Part shown: one piece after another, positions 50,946-60,216 of the stretch
Numbering within the stretch: the first letter of the stretch is position 1
Layout of the letters: each line of letters opens with the position of its first letter
Assembly (NCBI RefSeq): GCF_030812475.1
Contig: NZ_JAUSSR010000005.1
Span: forward strand, 186,001-250,000
Source: Pseudomonas lini
GTDB taxonomy: Bacteria > Pseudomonadota > Gammaproteobacteria > Pseudomonadales > Pseudomonadaceae
Direction: 5' to 3'
DNA length: 64,000 bases
Notes under the pieces: model-generated
Database searches by the model: none
Told to the model about the DNA's origin: nothing
Seen by the model: only the letters and a program-made list of their open reading frames with translations
Program-made: the position numbers and the translations under genes

Positions 50946-51281
50946 TAGGAGCCAGGCTTGCCGGCGAAGGCATCGTCATGAGCGCCGCATGGCTCGAGGC
51001 CGTCTTCGCTGGCAAGCCAGCTCCTACAGGGGATCTGCAGTGAATACGAAATCGATGAACACCTCCGATCTCGTGTAGGAGCCGGCTTGCTGGCGAAGGC
51101 GCCTGCATGGACGCCGCAAGGCTCGAGGCCGCCTTCGCTGCGGTGCGGCGATCCGACAAGCCAGCCCCTACAGGATCTCCGGCTTGGATCACCGGACCTG
51201 TAGGAGCCGGCTTGCTGGCGAAGGCGTCTGCATGGACGCTGCCGGACTCAAGGTTGCCTTCGCCGGCACACCAGCGCCTAC
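50946..51281. repeat. Cluster of three paired REP elements
   Basis: Three pairs lie at 50946-51029, 51074-51172 and 51199-51281, each with a GGAGCC-GGCTTGC unit and an inverted partner. The middle copy has the variant partner CTGCGGTGCGGCGATCCGAC before AAGCCAGCCCCTACA, also found at 62433-62540. They lie between the receptor remnant and the convergent ABC ATPase gene. The last pair overlaps the ATPase 3-prime end. Confidence 0.9.
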
Positions 51282-52898
51282 GCCATGCCGCCGGCCCGGG
51301 ATATCCGCCAACAGACTGCGGGTGTAGTCGCTGGCAGGGGACTGGAAAATTTGCTCGCAGGCGCCCTGCTCCACCACCCGGCCCGCCTGCATCACCACCA
51401 CCTGATCGGAGATCTGCCGGACCACGGCCAGGTCGTGGGAGATGAACAGGTAACTCAGGCCGAGCCTGGCTTGCAGCTCCCCCAGCAACTTCAGAATCTG
51501 CCCCTGCACCGAAGCATCCAACGCCGATAAAGGCTCATCGAGCACCAGCAACTGCGGTTCCAGCGCCAGCGCCCGGGCAATCGCCACACGCTGACGCTGG
51601 CCGCCGGACAGTTCGGTGGGACGACTGCCGAGCAGGCGCACCGGCAACTCGACCTGTTCCAGCAGGGTCGCCGCCCGTTGCCGGCGCCAGGCCGCATCCC
51701 CCAGGGCAAAGGCCTGCAGCGGTTCGTTGATGATCTGCTCCAGGCTCAAACGCGGGTTGAGCGAGGCATAAGGGTTCTGATAGACCACCTGGATCCGTCG
51801 CCGCAGGGCCAGCCACTCGCGTTGCGACACCTGGCTGATGTCCTGGCCATCGAACAGCACGGTGCCGGTGTCGAGTTTTTCCAGACCGAGAATCAAGCGT
51901 GCGGTGGTGGACTTGCCCGAGCCCGACTCGCCCACCAGGCTGGTGGTGCCATGGCGGGGCAAATGAAAGGAAACGCCATCCACCGCCGCCGGCTCGTGGT
52001 TGCGCCAGGAGGAGAAGTCTTTGCTCAGGTTCTTCGCTACCAGTAGCGCCGCGGGCTGGCCATCAACCCATGGTACGGCCACCGGCGCGCGCCGTTGTTG
52101 CACGGTCAGGCTGGGTGCGGCATTGAGCAGTTGCTGAGTGTAGGCATGTTGCGGTGCCTGGAAAATCCGCCGGGCCTCACCGGCCTCGACGATGCGCCCC
52201 TGGTGCATCACGAGCAGCCGGTCGGCGCGATCCAGCGCCACCCCGAGGTCATGGGTGATCAGCAACACGGCACTCCCGCGCTCCCGGGCCAGGGCTTGCA
52301 GGCGGTCGAGAATCTGCCGCTGTACGCCGACATCCAGGGCGCTGGTGGGCTCATCCGCGATAATCAGCGGCGGATCATTGGCCAAGGCGATGGCGATCAG
52401 CACGCGCTGGCGCATACCGCCCGAGAGCTGATGGGGATAGCCTTGAGCAATCCGTTCGGCATCCGCCAGACCGACCTCGCGCAACAGTTCCAGGCTGCGC
52501 TGGCGAGCCAGTGCTTTCGGCACGTCATGCAGGGTCAAGGCTTCAATCAGTTGGCTGCCGATACGCTTGACCGGGTCCAGTGACAATCCCGGGTCCTGGG
52601 GCACAAAGCCGACACGTCGCCCGCGAATCGCCTGCCACTGGCGCTCACTGGCCCGGGTCAACTCCTCACCCGCCAGGCGAATACTGCCCGCCTCGATCCG
52701 CGCGTTGGCGGCCAGCAACCCCACCAGCGCCGCCGCCGTGGTCGATTTTCCCGAACCGGACTCACCGACAATCGCCAGTATTTCCCCGGACTGCAGCTGG
52801 AAATCAATCCCGGCCACGCCTTCGGTTCGTCCTTCACGGCCGTGATAAGCGATACGCAGATCACGCACCTCCAACAAAGCTTCCTGTCGCCGATTCAT
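51189..52898 (-). CDS. Dual-domain peptide-type ABC ATPase (DppD-DppF fusion, GsiA-like)
   Basis: This 569-residue protein holds two complete ATPases. Domain 1 has GESGSGKS, LSGGMRQRVLIAIAL and LIIADEPTSALD. Domain 2 has GESGSGKS, LSGGQRQRVAIARAL and LLVLDEPLSALD. Such fusions power peptide/opine/nickel-type importers; the E. coli glutathione importer ATPase GsiA is built this way. The last 30 or so residues (GVGAGVPAKATLSPAASMQ...) are translated REP DNA, so the native C-terminus probably ended near ADIPGRRHG. It overlaps the permease gene (ATGA). Confidence 0.88.
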   Translation of the reverse strand: MNRRQEALLEVRDLRIAYHGREGRTEGVAGIDFQLQSGEILAIVGESGSGKSTTAAALVGLLAANARIEAGSIRLAGEELTRASERQWQAIRGRRVGFVPQDPGLSLDPVKRIGSQLIEALTLHDVPKALARQRSLELLREVGLADAERIAQGYPHQLSGGMRQRVLIAIALANDPPLIIADEPTSALDVGVQRQILDRLQALARERGSAVLLITHDLGVALDRADRLLVMHQGRIVEAGEARRIFQAPQHAYTQQLLNAAPSLTVQQRRAPVAVPWVDGQPAALLVAKNLSKDFSSWRNHEPAAVDGVSFHLPRHGTTSLVGESGSGKSTTARLILGLEKLDTGTVLFDGQDISQVSQREWLALRRRIQVVYQNPYASLNPRLSLEQIINEPLQAFALGDAAWRRQRAATLLEQVELPVRLLGSRPTELSGGQRQRVAIARALALEPQLLVLDEPLSALDASVQGQILKLLGELQARLGLSYLFISHDLAVVRQISDQVVVMQAGRVVEQGACEQIFQSPASDYTRSLLADIPGRRHGVGAGVPAKATLSPAASMQTPSPASRLLQVR

Positions 52899-53782
52899 CC
52901 ACGTGCTCCCTGATCATCCTGTAACGCCCTGGCCAATTGGTTGGCCGAGACCACCACCGCCGCCACCACCAGCCCTGGCAAACTGGTGTACCACCAGGCG
53001 GACACCATGTAGTTGCGTCCTTCGGACACCAGCAATCCCCACTCCGGCTGCGGCGGCGGTGCGCCGAACCCGAGGAAACTCAAGGCCGACACCGCCAGCA
53101 CCGCGCTGCCGAACTCCAGGGCGGCCAAGGCCAATACCGGTGCGCTCGCGTGTGGCAGGATGTGCCGCACGATGATGGTCCAGGGACCGACACCGCAGGC
53201 TGAGGCGGCTTCGACAAAGGTGCTGGCGTTCCAGCGCAGCACTTCGCCCCGGACCAGGCGCGCGAAGGTCGCGACTGACGACAAACCCACCGCCAAGGCA
53301 ATGTTCAAGGTGCCAAAGCCGAGCACGGTGATCACCGCCATGGCCAGCAGCAACGCCGGAATCGCCATCAGGATTTCCACCAGGCGCATCAACACGGCGT
53401 CGACCCACCCCCCGAAAAATCCCGCCAGCACACCTAGCACGATGCCACTGAGCAAGGCGATCACCACCGCCAGCAATGTCGCCTGCAACGACAGCGCCGC
53501 GCCATGCACCGTGCGGCTGTAGAGATCGCGCCCCAAATGATCGGTGCCGAACCAGTGCTCCAGGGACGGCCCCTGCAACGCCTGGGCAGGGACACCGAGC
53601 AAGGGGTCGAAGTGGCTGAACAGCTGCGGCCAGAGGGCCCAGCTCAATACCAACAACAAGACTGCCAGTCCCAACGGCAACAATGGGCGCCGGCGCAACA
53701 CCCGCAGCAGCGTTGCCGACCAGCCCGAACGCCAGGGCGTACGGCGCGCAGCAGGAAGCGTATCGATCAATCCATCGTTCAT
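52895..53782 (-). CDS. Peptide-type ABC permease (DppC-like)
   Basis: This 295-residue permease has about six helices. Typical segments are HWFGTDHLGRDLYSRTVHGAALSL and, in the EAA region, FVEAASACGVGPWTIIVRHILPHASAPVL. It overlaps both neighbours by four bases (ATGA), indicating a tightly coupled operon. With the DppB-like permease it forms the channel of the Dpp/Gsi-type importer. Confidence 0.9.
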   Translation of the reverse strand: MNDGLIDTLPAARRTPWRSGWSATLLRVLRRRPLLPLGLAVLLLVLSWALWPQLFSHFDPLLGVPAQALQGPSLEHWFGTDHLGRDLYSRTVHGAALSLQATLLAVVIALLSGIVLGVLAGFFGGWVDAVLMRLVEILMAIPALLLAMAVITVLGFGTLNIALAVGLSSVATFARLVRGEVLRWNASTFVEAASACGVGPWTIIVRHILPHASAPVLALAALEFGSAVLAVSALSFLGFGAPPPQPEWGLLVSEGRNYMVSAWWYTSLPGLVVAAVVVSANQLARALQDDQGARG

Positions 53783-54786
53783 CGTCTGGCTCCCGGGTTG
53801 GCGCGGATACGCGGATCAAGCAGCGGATACAGCAGGTCTACCAGCAAGTTGACGACAATGAAGATCAACGCCGCCAACAGCACCACACCCTGCACCATGG
53901 GGATGTCCTGGCTGCTGACTGCCGCTTGTGCCAGGCGCCCGACGCCTTCGCGGGAGAACACGGTTTCCGTCACCACCGCCCCCGCCAGCAGCGAACCGAC
54001 GATCACCCCGGACACGCTCAGGATCGGAATCAGCGCGTTGTGCAGCACATGCACCAGCATCAGGCGCACCGGCCCCAGCCCCTTGGCCCGCAACGCTTCG
54101 ACGAAAGGCTGGCGCCAGGTCGCGGCCAGGGATCGCGCCAGTACCTGGGCGATCACCGCGCTGGTGGGAATGGCCAGCGTCAGGGCCGGCAGCACCAGCG
54201 AGGCCAACCCGCGGTTGCCCATCGCCGGAAACCAGTGCCAGCCGAAGGAAAACCACTGCAACAACAGCAACCCGACCCAAAAGGTCGGCAGCGACACGGC
54301 CACCGCCGGCAGCCCCAACAGCAGATCGCGCAGCCAGGCCCGGCGTGTCAGGCTGGCGCCCAAGGCCAGGCCGATGCCTGCCACCAAGGCGACCGACAAT
54401 GCCAGAAAGGTCAGTGCGGCCGTCGCCGGCAAGGCGTCGGCCAAGGATCGGGAAACCGGCTGGCCACTCTGGATCGAGTTGCCAAAATCCAGTTGCAGCG
54501 CCCGCCACAGGGCAATCCCGTACTGCACCGCCAAGGGTTCATCCAGATGGTATTGCGCACGTAGCGCGTCGACCTGCTGCTGATTGACCGTGCTCTGCTC
54601 GCCACTCTGATTGAGCATGATGCTCACCGGATCGCTGGGCAGCGCGTAGAGAATCAGGAACGACAGGCTGAACGCCGCCCACAGCACCAGCAGGGCCTGC
54701 CAGGCGCGGGCCAGCAGGTAACGCCAGATACCCGGACCGCGGCGTCGCACCACGGCCGGGTTGGTTGCCAATATGGAATCACTCAT
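53779..54786 (-). CDS. Peptide-type ABC permease (DppB-like)
   Basis: This 335-residue permease has an N-terminal helix followed by a large periplasmic loop (DPVSIMLNQSGEQSTVNQQQ ... LRAQYHLDEPLAVQYG), as in DppB. EAA region: QPFVEALRAKGLGPVRLMLVHVLHNALIPIL. The ATG at 54786 is 10 bases behind the binding-protein stop; longer frames read into that gene. It overlaps the DppC-like gene. Confidence 0.9.
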   Translation of the reverse strand: MSDSILATNPAVVRRRGPGIWRYLLARAWQALLVLWAAFSLSFLILYALPSDPVSIMLNQSGEQSTVNQQQVDALRAQYHLDEPLAVQYGIALWRALQLDFGNSIQSGQPVSRSLADALPATAALTFLALSVALVAGIGLALGASLTRRAWLRDLLLGLPAVAVSLPTFWVGLLLLQWFSFGWHWFPAMGNRGLASLVLPALTLAIPTSAVIAQVLARSLAATWRQPFVEALRAKGLGPVRLMLVHVLHNALIPILSVSGVIVGSLLAGAVVTETVFSREGVGRLAQAAVSSQDIPMVQGVVLLAALIFIVVNLLVDLLYPLLDPRIRANPGARR

Positions 54787-54796
54787 CGCCCGGCCC

Positions 54797-56389
54797 TCAT
54801 GGCTGCAACCAGGTGTCGAAGAACTGCAGCCGCGACGAGGCCTCGTAATGCAGGCCATGTACCCCTTTGCCGTGGGCCATGACGGTGGCGAGTTCAATCA
54901 GGGCAATGGCATGCCCGTCGCGCAGCAGCCATTCGCTGGCCTGATCGATCAAGACCTGGCGTTTGCCACCGTCCAGGGTCTCGGCGGATTCGCGCAACAG
55001 TCGATCGACCTCGCCCGGTTGCCGCTGATTGATGTTGTAGCCCGCGGCATCGAACAAGGTGCGCAGCACATCCGGATCGGCCCGCGTCAGGTTTAGAAAG
55101 CGCAGGCTGAAATCGCCGCTGGCCTGTAGCGCAGTCACCTGGCTGAGGGTCGACTTGTTCAGGCGCAGCTCGATCCCGACCCGTTTCAATTGTTGCTGGA
55201 CCAGTTCGAGAATCGGCGTCGGCTGCCAGTAATCGAGACGAAACGACAGTCGCTGACCCTCCTTGCTGCGCACCCCATCCGCGCCAGACTGCCAACCGGC
55301 TTCATCGAGCAACCGTCGGGCGGCATCCGGGTCGTAGGTAAGAAGACTGGAGTAATCGCGATAGAACGGCGTGCTGCTGGCGACCAGGGCGCTGGCAGGC
55401 TTCTGGTAGCGGGAAATGATGCTTTGCAGTTCGGCTCGATCGATCGCCTTGTTCAGCGCCTGACGCACCCTGATATCGGCAAACATTGGCGTCGACTCAT
55501 TCAGCGCCAGGTTGTACACCACCCCCGGGTTGGCCCGGGTCAATAGCACCAGGCCCTGGCTTGCGATGCTCTGCTCATCTTGCGGCGCGACGCCGGTGTT
55601 CACATCGATCTGGCCGGACGCCAGGCTGCCCAAACGCACACCCGACTCGGGGATGATCAAGAATTCGATGCCGTCGAGCCAGGCTTTGCCAGCATGGGCC
55701 GCCAGCGACGACGCCCAGTTGTAATCATCGCGCCGCTGCAACGACAGGCTCTGGTTGTGCACGAAGGATTTCAGCACAAACGGCCCCGAGCCAATCAATC
55801 GGCCCTGGCACCGCTCACCCGCTGCCAGGCCAAGGGTTGCGCTGGATAAAAGGCCCAACGTCATGGTCGAGGTGGCCTGGAGGAACTGCGCGTTCGGCTG
55901 CTCGAACTCGACCACCACGGTATGACTGTCCGGTGTCTCGATACCCTTGAGACCGGCCAGGTAGGTCGAGCCGAGGATCGAGCGCGCGCCCAGGGCCACA
56001 ATGCCTTCGAAGTTGGCCTTGACCGCCGCGGCGTCCACCGGCGTACCGTCGCTGAAAGTGACGTCTTCACGCAGGATGAAGGTGAAACGCCGGGAGTCGG
56101 CGTCGACCTCCCAGCGTTGCGCCAGCCACGGCACGATCGCACCGTTGAGCGGGTCCTGATCGGTCAACGAATCGACCAGTTGCCGCCCGACATTGAGCGC
56201 CGTGTTGTTACCGGCCTGCTGTGGATCGACGCATTGCGGATCACCTTCCAAGGCGACCCGCAGGATGCCACCGCTTTGGGGTATGGACGTCTGCGCGCCG
56301 GTCACGCTGCCCTGGGGATCGCCGCAAGCCCCCAGCAGCAGCGCCAGCACGGGCACCGAGAGATGCAGCCATCGGACGCGCGCACTCAT
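54797..56389 (-). CDS. Peptide-type (family 5) ABC binding lipoprotein
   Basis: This 530-residue SBP_bac_5 protein has a lipobox (LALLLGACGD, Cys about 22). The family pattern includes GGILRVALEGDPQCVDPQQAG, WEVDADSRRFTFILREDVTFSDGTPVDAAAV and ADIRVRQALNKAIDR. It probably captures a peptide-like or thioether substrate, with glutathione-type S-peptides the obvious candidates in this setting (inference). Its ATG overlaps the stop of the flavin monooxygenase gene upstream. Confidence 0.9.
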   Translation of the reverse strand: MSARVRWLHLSVPVLALLLGACGDPQGSVTGAQTSIPQSGGILRVALEGDPQCVDPQQAGNNTALNVGRQLVDSLTDQDPLNGAIVPWLAQRWEVDADSRRFTFILREDVTFSDGTPVDAAAVKANFEGIVALGARSILGSTYLAGLKGIETPDSHTVVVEFEQPNAQFLQATSTMTLGLLSSATLGLAAGERCQGRLIGSGPFVLKSFVHNQSLSLQRRDDYNWASSLAAHAGKAWLDGIEFLIIPESGVRLGSLASGQIDVNTGVAPQDEQSIASQGLVLLTRANPGVVYNLALNESTPMFADIRVRQALNKAIDRAELQSIISRYQKPASALVASSTPFYRDYSSLLTYDPDAARRLLDEAGWQSGADGVRSKEGQRLSFRLDYWQPTPILELVQQQLKRVGIELRLNKSTLSQVTALQASGDFSLRFLNLTRADPDVLRTLFDAAGYNINQRQPGEVDRLLRESAETLDGGKRQVLIDQASEWLLRDGHAIALIELATVMAHGKGVHGLHYEASSRLQFFDTWLQP

Positions 56390-57753
56390 GATTGAATCTC
56401 TTGCAGCGGTTGAAGCCCGGGCCCTGCGTGACGGTTGGCGATGTACGGCAAACCGAGATTTTCGCGCAAGGTTTTGCCCTGATATTCACGACGGAACAAC
56501 CCTCGCCGCTGCAACTCTGGCACCACGCCATCGGCGAAGTCGGCAATGCCTTGCTGCAAGCCGGAGAACATCACGTTGAAGCCGTCGGCGGCGCCGTTCT
56601 CGAACCACTCCTGGAAATCATCGGCGATGCTCTGCGGGGTACCGATCAAGATACGGTGACCGCCGGCGGTGAGCTTGTTGAACAGCTCGCGCACTGTCGG
56701 ACGCTCCCGGCGAATCAGGTCGAACACCAGTTTCTGCCGGCTCTTGTGGGTATTGGTGTCGAATTGTTCCGGCGGCAACGGCACCAGCGAATCGAAGGGT
56801 AACTCGGACAGGTCGAAGCCCAGGCTGGTGAAACGCGAGATCGAACTGAGGAAGGATTTCGGGTCTTGCAACTCCTGCAACTGGTCGTACCTGGCCTGCG
56901 CCTCGGCCTGGGTTTTGCCCACTATCGTGGAGACCCCGGGGAGCACCTTCAGATGCTTGGGGTTGCGCCCCAGGCGTTGGGCGCTTTGCTTGATTTCGCG
57001 ATAAAAAGCCTGCCCCTGCTCGACCGTATGCTGGGCGGTGAAAATCAGCTCTCCCGCCCTGGCCGCCAGGCGTTTGCCCGAGTCGGAGGAGCCGGCCTGG
57101 GCTATCACCGGGTAGCCCTGGACCGGGCGCGCGGCGTTCAGCGGACCCTGGACCTGAAAGTACTTGCCGTGGTGATTGAGTACATGCAATTTGTCGACGT
57201 CGAGCCAGCGACCCGTCGCCTTGTCCTGGACAAAGGCATCGTCCTCCCAGCTGTCCCAGAGACCGGTGACCACATCGTAGAACTCCTCGGCACGCTCATA
57301 GCGATCGGCATGCTTGATGTGCGCGTCGAGGTTGAAGTTTTCCCCGCCCCCCAACGAGGTCACCAGGTTCCAGCCGACGCGCCCACCGCTCAGGTGATCG
57401 ATGGAAGCGAACTTGCGGGCGATGTTGAAGGGCTCGTTGTAGGTGGTGCTGGCGGTGGCGATCAGGCCGATGTGTCGCGTCGCCAGCGCCAACGCCGGCA
57501 GCAGCACCAAGGGGTCCCAGCGCACGCTGTTGGGCCCGCCGGCCAGTGCCAGCGGATCGAGGTCGACGTTCACCGTGTCGTTGAAGAACAACGCGTGAAA
57601 GCGCGCGGCTTCCAGCTTCTCGGCAATTGCGCGGTAGTGTTCGAAATCGCGGAACGAGTCGCCGGTAGCGCTCGGGTGACGCCAGCTGGAACCTTGAATG
57701 CCAGCGCTGGGAATGAAGGCGCCAAGAATGATTTGTCTGTGGTTATGGCTCAT
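56386..57753 (-). CDS. FMNH2-dependent monooxygenase (NtaA/SnaA/DszA type) 2
   Basis: This 455-residue LLM enzyme has LILGAFIPSAG-like opening, [73 protein letters not shown] and AQAGSSDSGKRLAARAGELIF. It is clearly related to the enzyme at 44684-46030 but not a recent copy. It lies between the TonB receptor and the Dpp-type importer in one operon. No flavin reductase gene is nearby. Confidence 0.9.
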   Translation of the reverse strand: MSHNHRQIILGAFIPSAGIQGSSWRHPSATGDSFRDFEHYRAIAEKLEAARFHALFFNDTVNVDLDPLALAGGPNSVRWDPLVLLPALALATRHIGLIATASTTYNEPFNIARKFASIDHLSGGRVGWNLVTSLGGGENFNLDAHIKHADRYERAEEFYDVVTGLWDSWEDDAFVQDKATGRWLDVDKLHVLNHHGKYFQVQGPLNAARPVQGYPVIAQAGSSDSGKRLAARAGELIFTAQHTVEQGQAFYREIKQSAQRLGRNPKHLKVLPGVSTIVGKTQAEAQARYDQLQELQDPKSFLSSISRFTSLGFDLSELPFDSLVPLPPEQFDTNTHKSRQKLVFDLIRRERPTVRELFNKLTAGGHRILIGTPQSIADDFQEWFENGAADGFNVMFSGLQQGIADFADGVVPELQRRGLFRREYQGKTLRENLGLPYIANRHAGPGLQPLQEIQS

Positions 57754-57766
57754 GTCGGGGTCCTCA

Positions 57767-60211
57767 TCAGAAGTTGTAACTCACGCGGGTGTACCAAAAG
57801 CCACCGTAGGGATCGAACGGCGAGATGCTGCCGAACTTCGGAAAGCCGTTGATATCGCCGTTGGGATAGCCGTTGTTGTCGGCCTTGACGTTGAACAGGT
57901 TGTTCCCCCCCACTGCCAGGTTCAGGCTGTCGGTCAGGTCGTAGGCGACTTCCAGGTCGGTGAGCCACTTGGCGCCGTAGGTCACATCGAAATCGGGGTT
58001 CACATCCCGGGCAATGACCTTGTCGTAGCGGCTGACGGAGGCATTGATGTCGAACTTGTCGATTGTCCAGTTGGCACTGAGGATCAGCTTGGTCTTGGGG
58101 TTGGCCACCGTCAGGTAACCCTGGGCCACCCGGTCGAAGAGCTCCAGGTTGGATCCGGCGGCGGTCAATGCGGCCGGCGTCGACTTGATGCTGTCGATAT
58201 CGGTTTTGTTGTAGTTGAACGCCAGGCCGTACTTGACGTTGCCCAGGGCGCCGTAATCGACGCGGTAGTCGGTGACCAGGTCGACGCCGCGGGTGGTGGT
58301 GTCCGCCGCGTTGGTGAAGTACTTCACCCGGTAACCGGGCCGGAAGCCATTGGCCACGAGGATCTGGTCCACGCCGTTGCCGAACAGGAAGCCGGTCTGG
58401 GCGATGCGGTCCTTGATTTCGATCTGGTAGGCATCGAGGGTGATGTTGGCTTCGGGCACCGGCTTGTAGGCAAAGCCGACGCTGATGTTGCGCGATTTTT
58501 CCGGGCTCAGGTCTTCGGCGCCCAGCGCCTTGGCCAAGGGTGAATCGACTCGCACCGATTTGGCTTCAACGAACTGCGGGACGCCATTGACCGTGGTGTA
58601 TTGGTTGGCCGTTTGTGCGTACACCGATTGCGACAATGACGGCGCGCGAAAACCGTTGCTCAAGGTGCCGCGAATCGCGAACTCGGGCGTGAAGTCATAA
58701 CGCAGCGACAGCTTGCCGCTGGTGGTGTTGCCGGCGCTGTCGTCATAACTCTCGAAGCGGCCGGCCAGGCCGACATAGAACTTCTCGGTCGGGTTGAGCC
58801 CGACATCCACATACGTCGCGTAGCTGTTGCGGCTGGCCTGGCCTTCGTCTTCCGGGGTCAGGGTGATCGCCCCCTGGGCACCGACTGCCGCGGGCTGGCC
58901 TTGCAACGGACCACTGGGGTAGATGTAGCCGCCGTTGATGAACGACAGCGGGTCGTCGGACTCGGTCTTGTAGCGTTCATGCCGATGCTCGAGCCCCGCG
59001 GACACCTGCAGCGGCTTGGCCAGCCCGACTTCAAACGCTCGTGTCAGGTCGAAGTTATTGGTCCATTGATCGAAGTAATTGGTATAGCTGTCGAAGTGCG
59101 TCGGGCTCGAAGGTCCCAGGGAGGCGTTGAGGGTTTCATCGGCACCGGCCTGCCCCTTGTCGCGGCCGAAGGTCGAGCTCAGGTCCCAATTCCAGTCACC
59201 CACCAGGCCCTTGGCGCCCGCCGCGGCCTGGTAGTCGGTTTCCTCCAGGGTGTAGAACGGCGCGGTACCGTCGGGGTAGATCTCGGGGATGATGTTGGTG
59301 GAATTGGGCCGACGGAAATTCTGCCCACCCCGGGCATCGCGCTTGGTCAAGGTCGAGAAGGAGTAGAGAGTGACCTCTTCCAGGGGCAGTTCGGCGTTGT
59401 AGGCCACCCCCAGCGCCTTGATTTTCGGCAGGCCGTTTTTCTGCACGGACTTGTCGGCGGTGGCCTCTCGCGGGTCGGCGGAGCCATCGGGTTGCCGGTA
59501 GTAGAACGAGCCGGTGGCATCACGGGCGCGCACGGCGGTCTGTTGAGACTTGGCATCCAGGGAGACATTGAAGAAGCCGTCGTTGGGCAACGTCAGACCT
59601 TTGTTCAGGGTCTGGCGAATGGTGCCACCGTCACCCTTGGTGTATTCGCCGTAGGAGGTACTGGCCGAACCGCCATTGTCGTTCTGCTTGAGGATGATAT
59701 TGATCACCCCGGCGATCGCGTCCGAACCGTACTGAGCCGAAGCGCCGTCGCGCAGCACTTCGATATGGTCGATGGCGCTGATCGGGATCATGTCCAGATC
59801 AACCGGGTTGGTGCCGTAGGCCGCCGTGGAATCGAGGTTGATCACCGCGCTGTTGTGACGGCGCTTGCCATTGACCAGCACCAGCACGTTGGAACCGTTC
59901 AGGCCGCGCAGGCTGTAAGGCCGGGCAATACTGTCGTTGGAGGTGCCCGAGGGGCGCTGGGAAAAGGATGGCAGGGTTTTCTGCAACGCCGTGCGCAAAC
60001 TGTTGGCGCCGGTTTTTTCCAGTTGCTGCGCGCTGATCACATCGATCGGCGAAGGGCTGCTGGTGACCGTACGCGCTTCGCTGCCACGCGACCCGGTGAC
60101 AATCACCCTGTCCAGGGTTTCATCGGTGGCTGCATACACCGGCAGTAAGGAAAAGCCTGCAAACACCAAGGGGGCGAGTTGCAGCGTCGAAACATAAGCG
60201 TTCGATTTCAT
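57767..60211 (-). CDS. TonB-dependent outer-membrane receptor B
   Basis: This 814-residue receptor has a signal peptide (LQLAPLVFAGFSLLPVYA) and a TonB-box-like LDRVIVTG. The plug has SPIDVISAQQLEKTG, VNGKRRHNSAVINL and YGSDAIAGVINIILK. The barrel ends GGFWYTRVSYNF. ATG 60211 is chosen because it precedes the signal peptide; the ribosome binding site is weak and the preceding gene ends five bases upstream, so coupling is likely. It is related to receptor A. It would bring the operon's substrate across the outer membrane. Confidence 0.92.
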   Translation of the reverse strand: MKSNAYVSTLQLAPLVFAGFSLLPVYAATDETLDRVIVTGSRGSEARTVTSSPSPIDVISAQQLEKTGANSLRTALQKTLPSFSQRPSGTSNDSIARPYSLRGLNGSNVLVLVNGKRRHNSAVINLDSTAAYGTNPVDLDMIPISAIDHIEVLRDGASAQYGSDAIAGVINIILKQNDNGGSASTSYGEYTKGDGGTIRQTLNKGLTLPNDGFFNVSLDAKSQQTAVRARDATGSFYYRQPDGSADPREATADKSVQKNGLPKIKALGVAYNAELPLEEVTLYSFSTLTKRDARGGQNFRRPNSTNIIPEIYPDGTAPFYTLEETDYQAAAGAKGLVGDWNWDLSSTFGRDKGQAGADETLNASLGPSSPTHFDSYTNYFDQWTNNFDLTRAFEVGLAKPLQVSAGLEHRHERYKTESDDPLSFINGGYIYPSGPLQGQPAAVGAQGAITLTPEDEGQASRNSYATYVDVGLNPTEKFYVGLAGRFESYDDSAGNTTSGKLSLRYDFTPEFAIRGTLSNGFRAPSLSQSVYAQTANQYTTVNGVPQFVEAKSVRVDSPLAKALGAEDLSPEKSRNISVGFAYKPVPEANITLDAYQIEIKDRIAQTGFLFGNGVDQILVANGFRPGYRVKYFTNAADTTTRGVDLVTDYRVDYGALGNVKYGLAFNYNKTDIDSIKSTPAALTAAGSNLELFDRVAQGYLTVANPKTKLILSANWTIDKFDINASVSRYDKVIARDVNPDFDVTYGAKWLTDLEVAYDLTDSLNLAVGGNNLFNVKADNNGYPNGDINGFPKFGSISPFDPYGGFWYTRVSYNF

Positions 60212-60216
60212 GGGAA

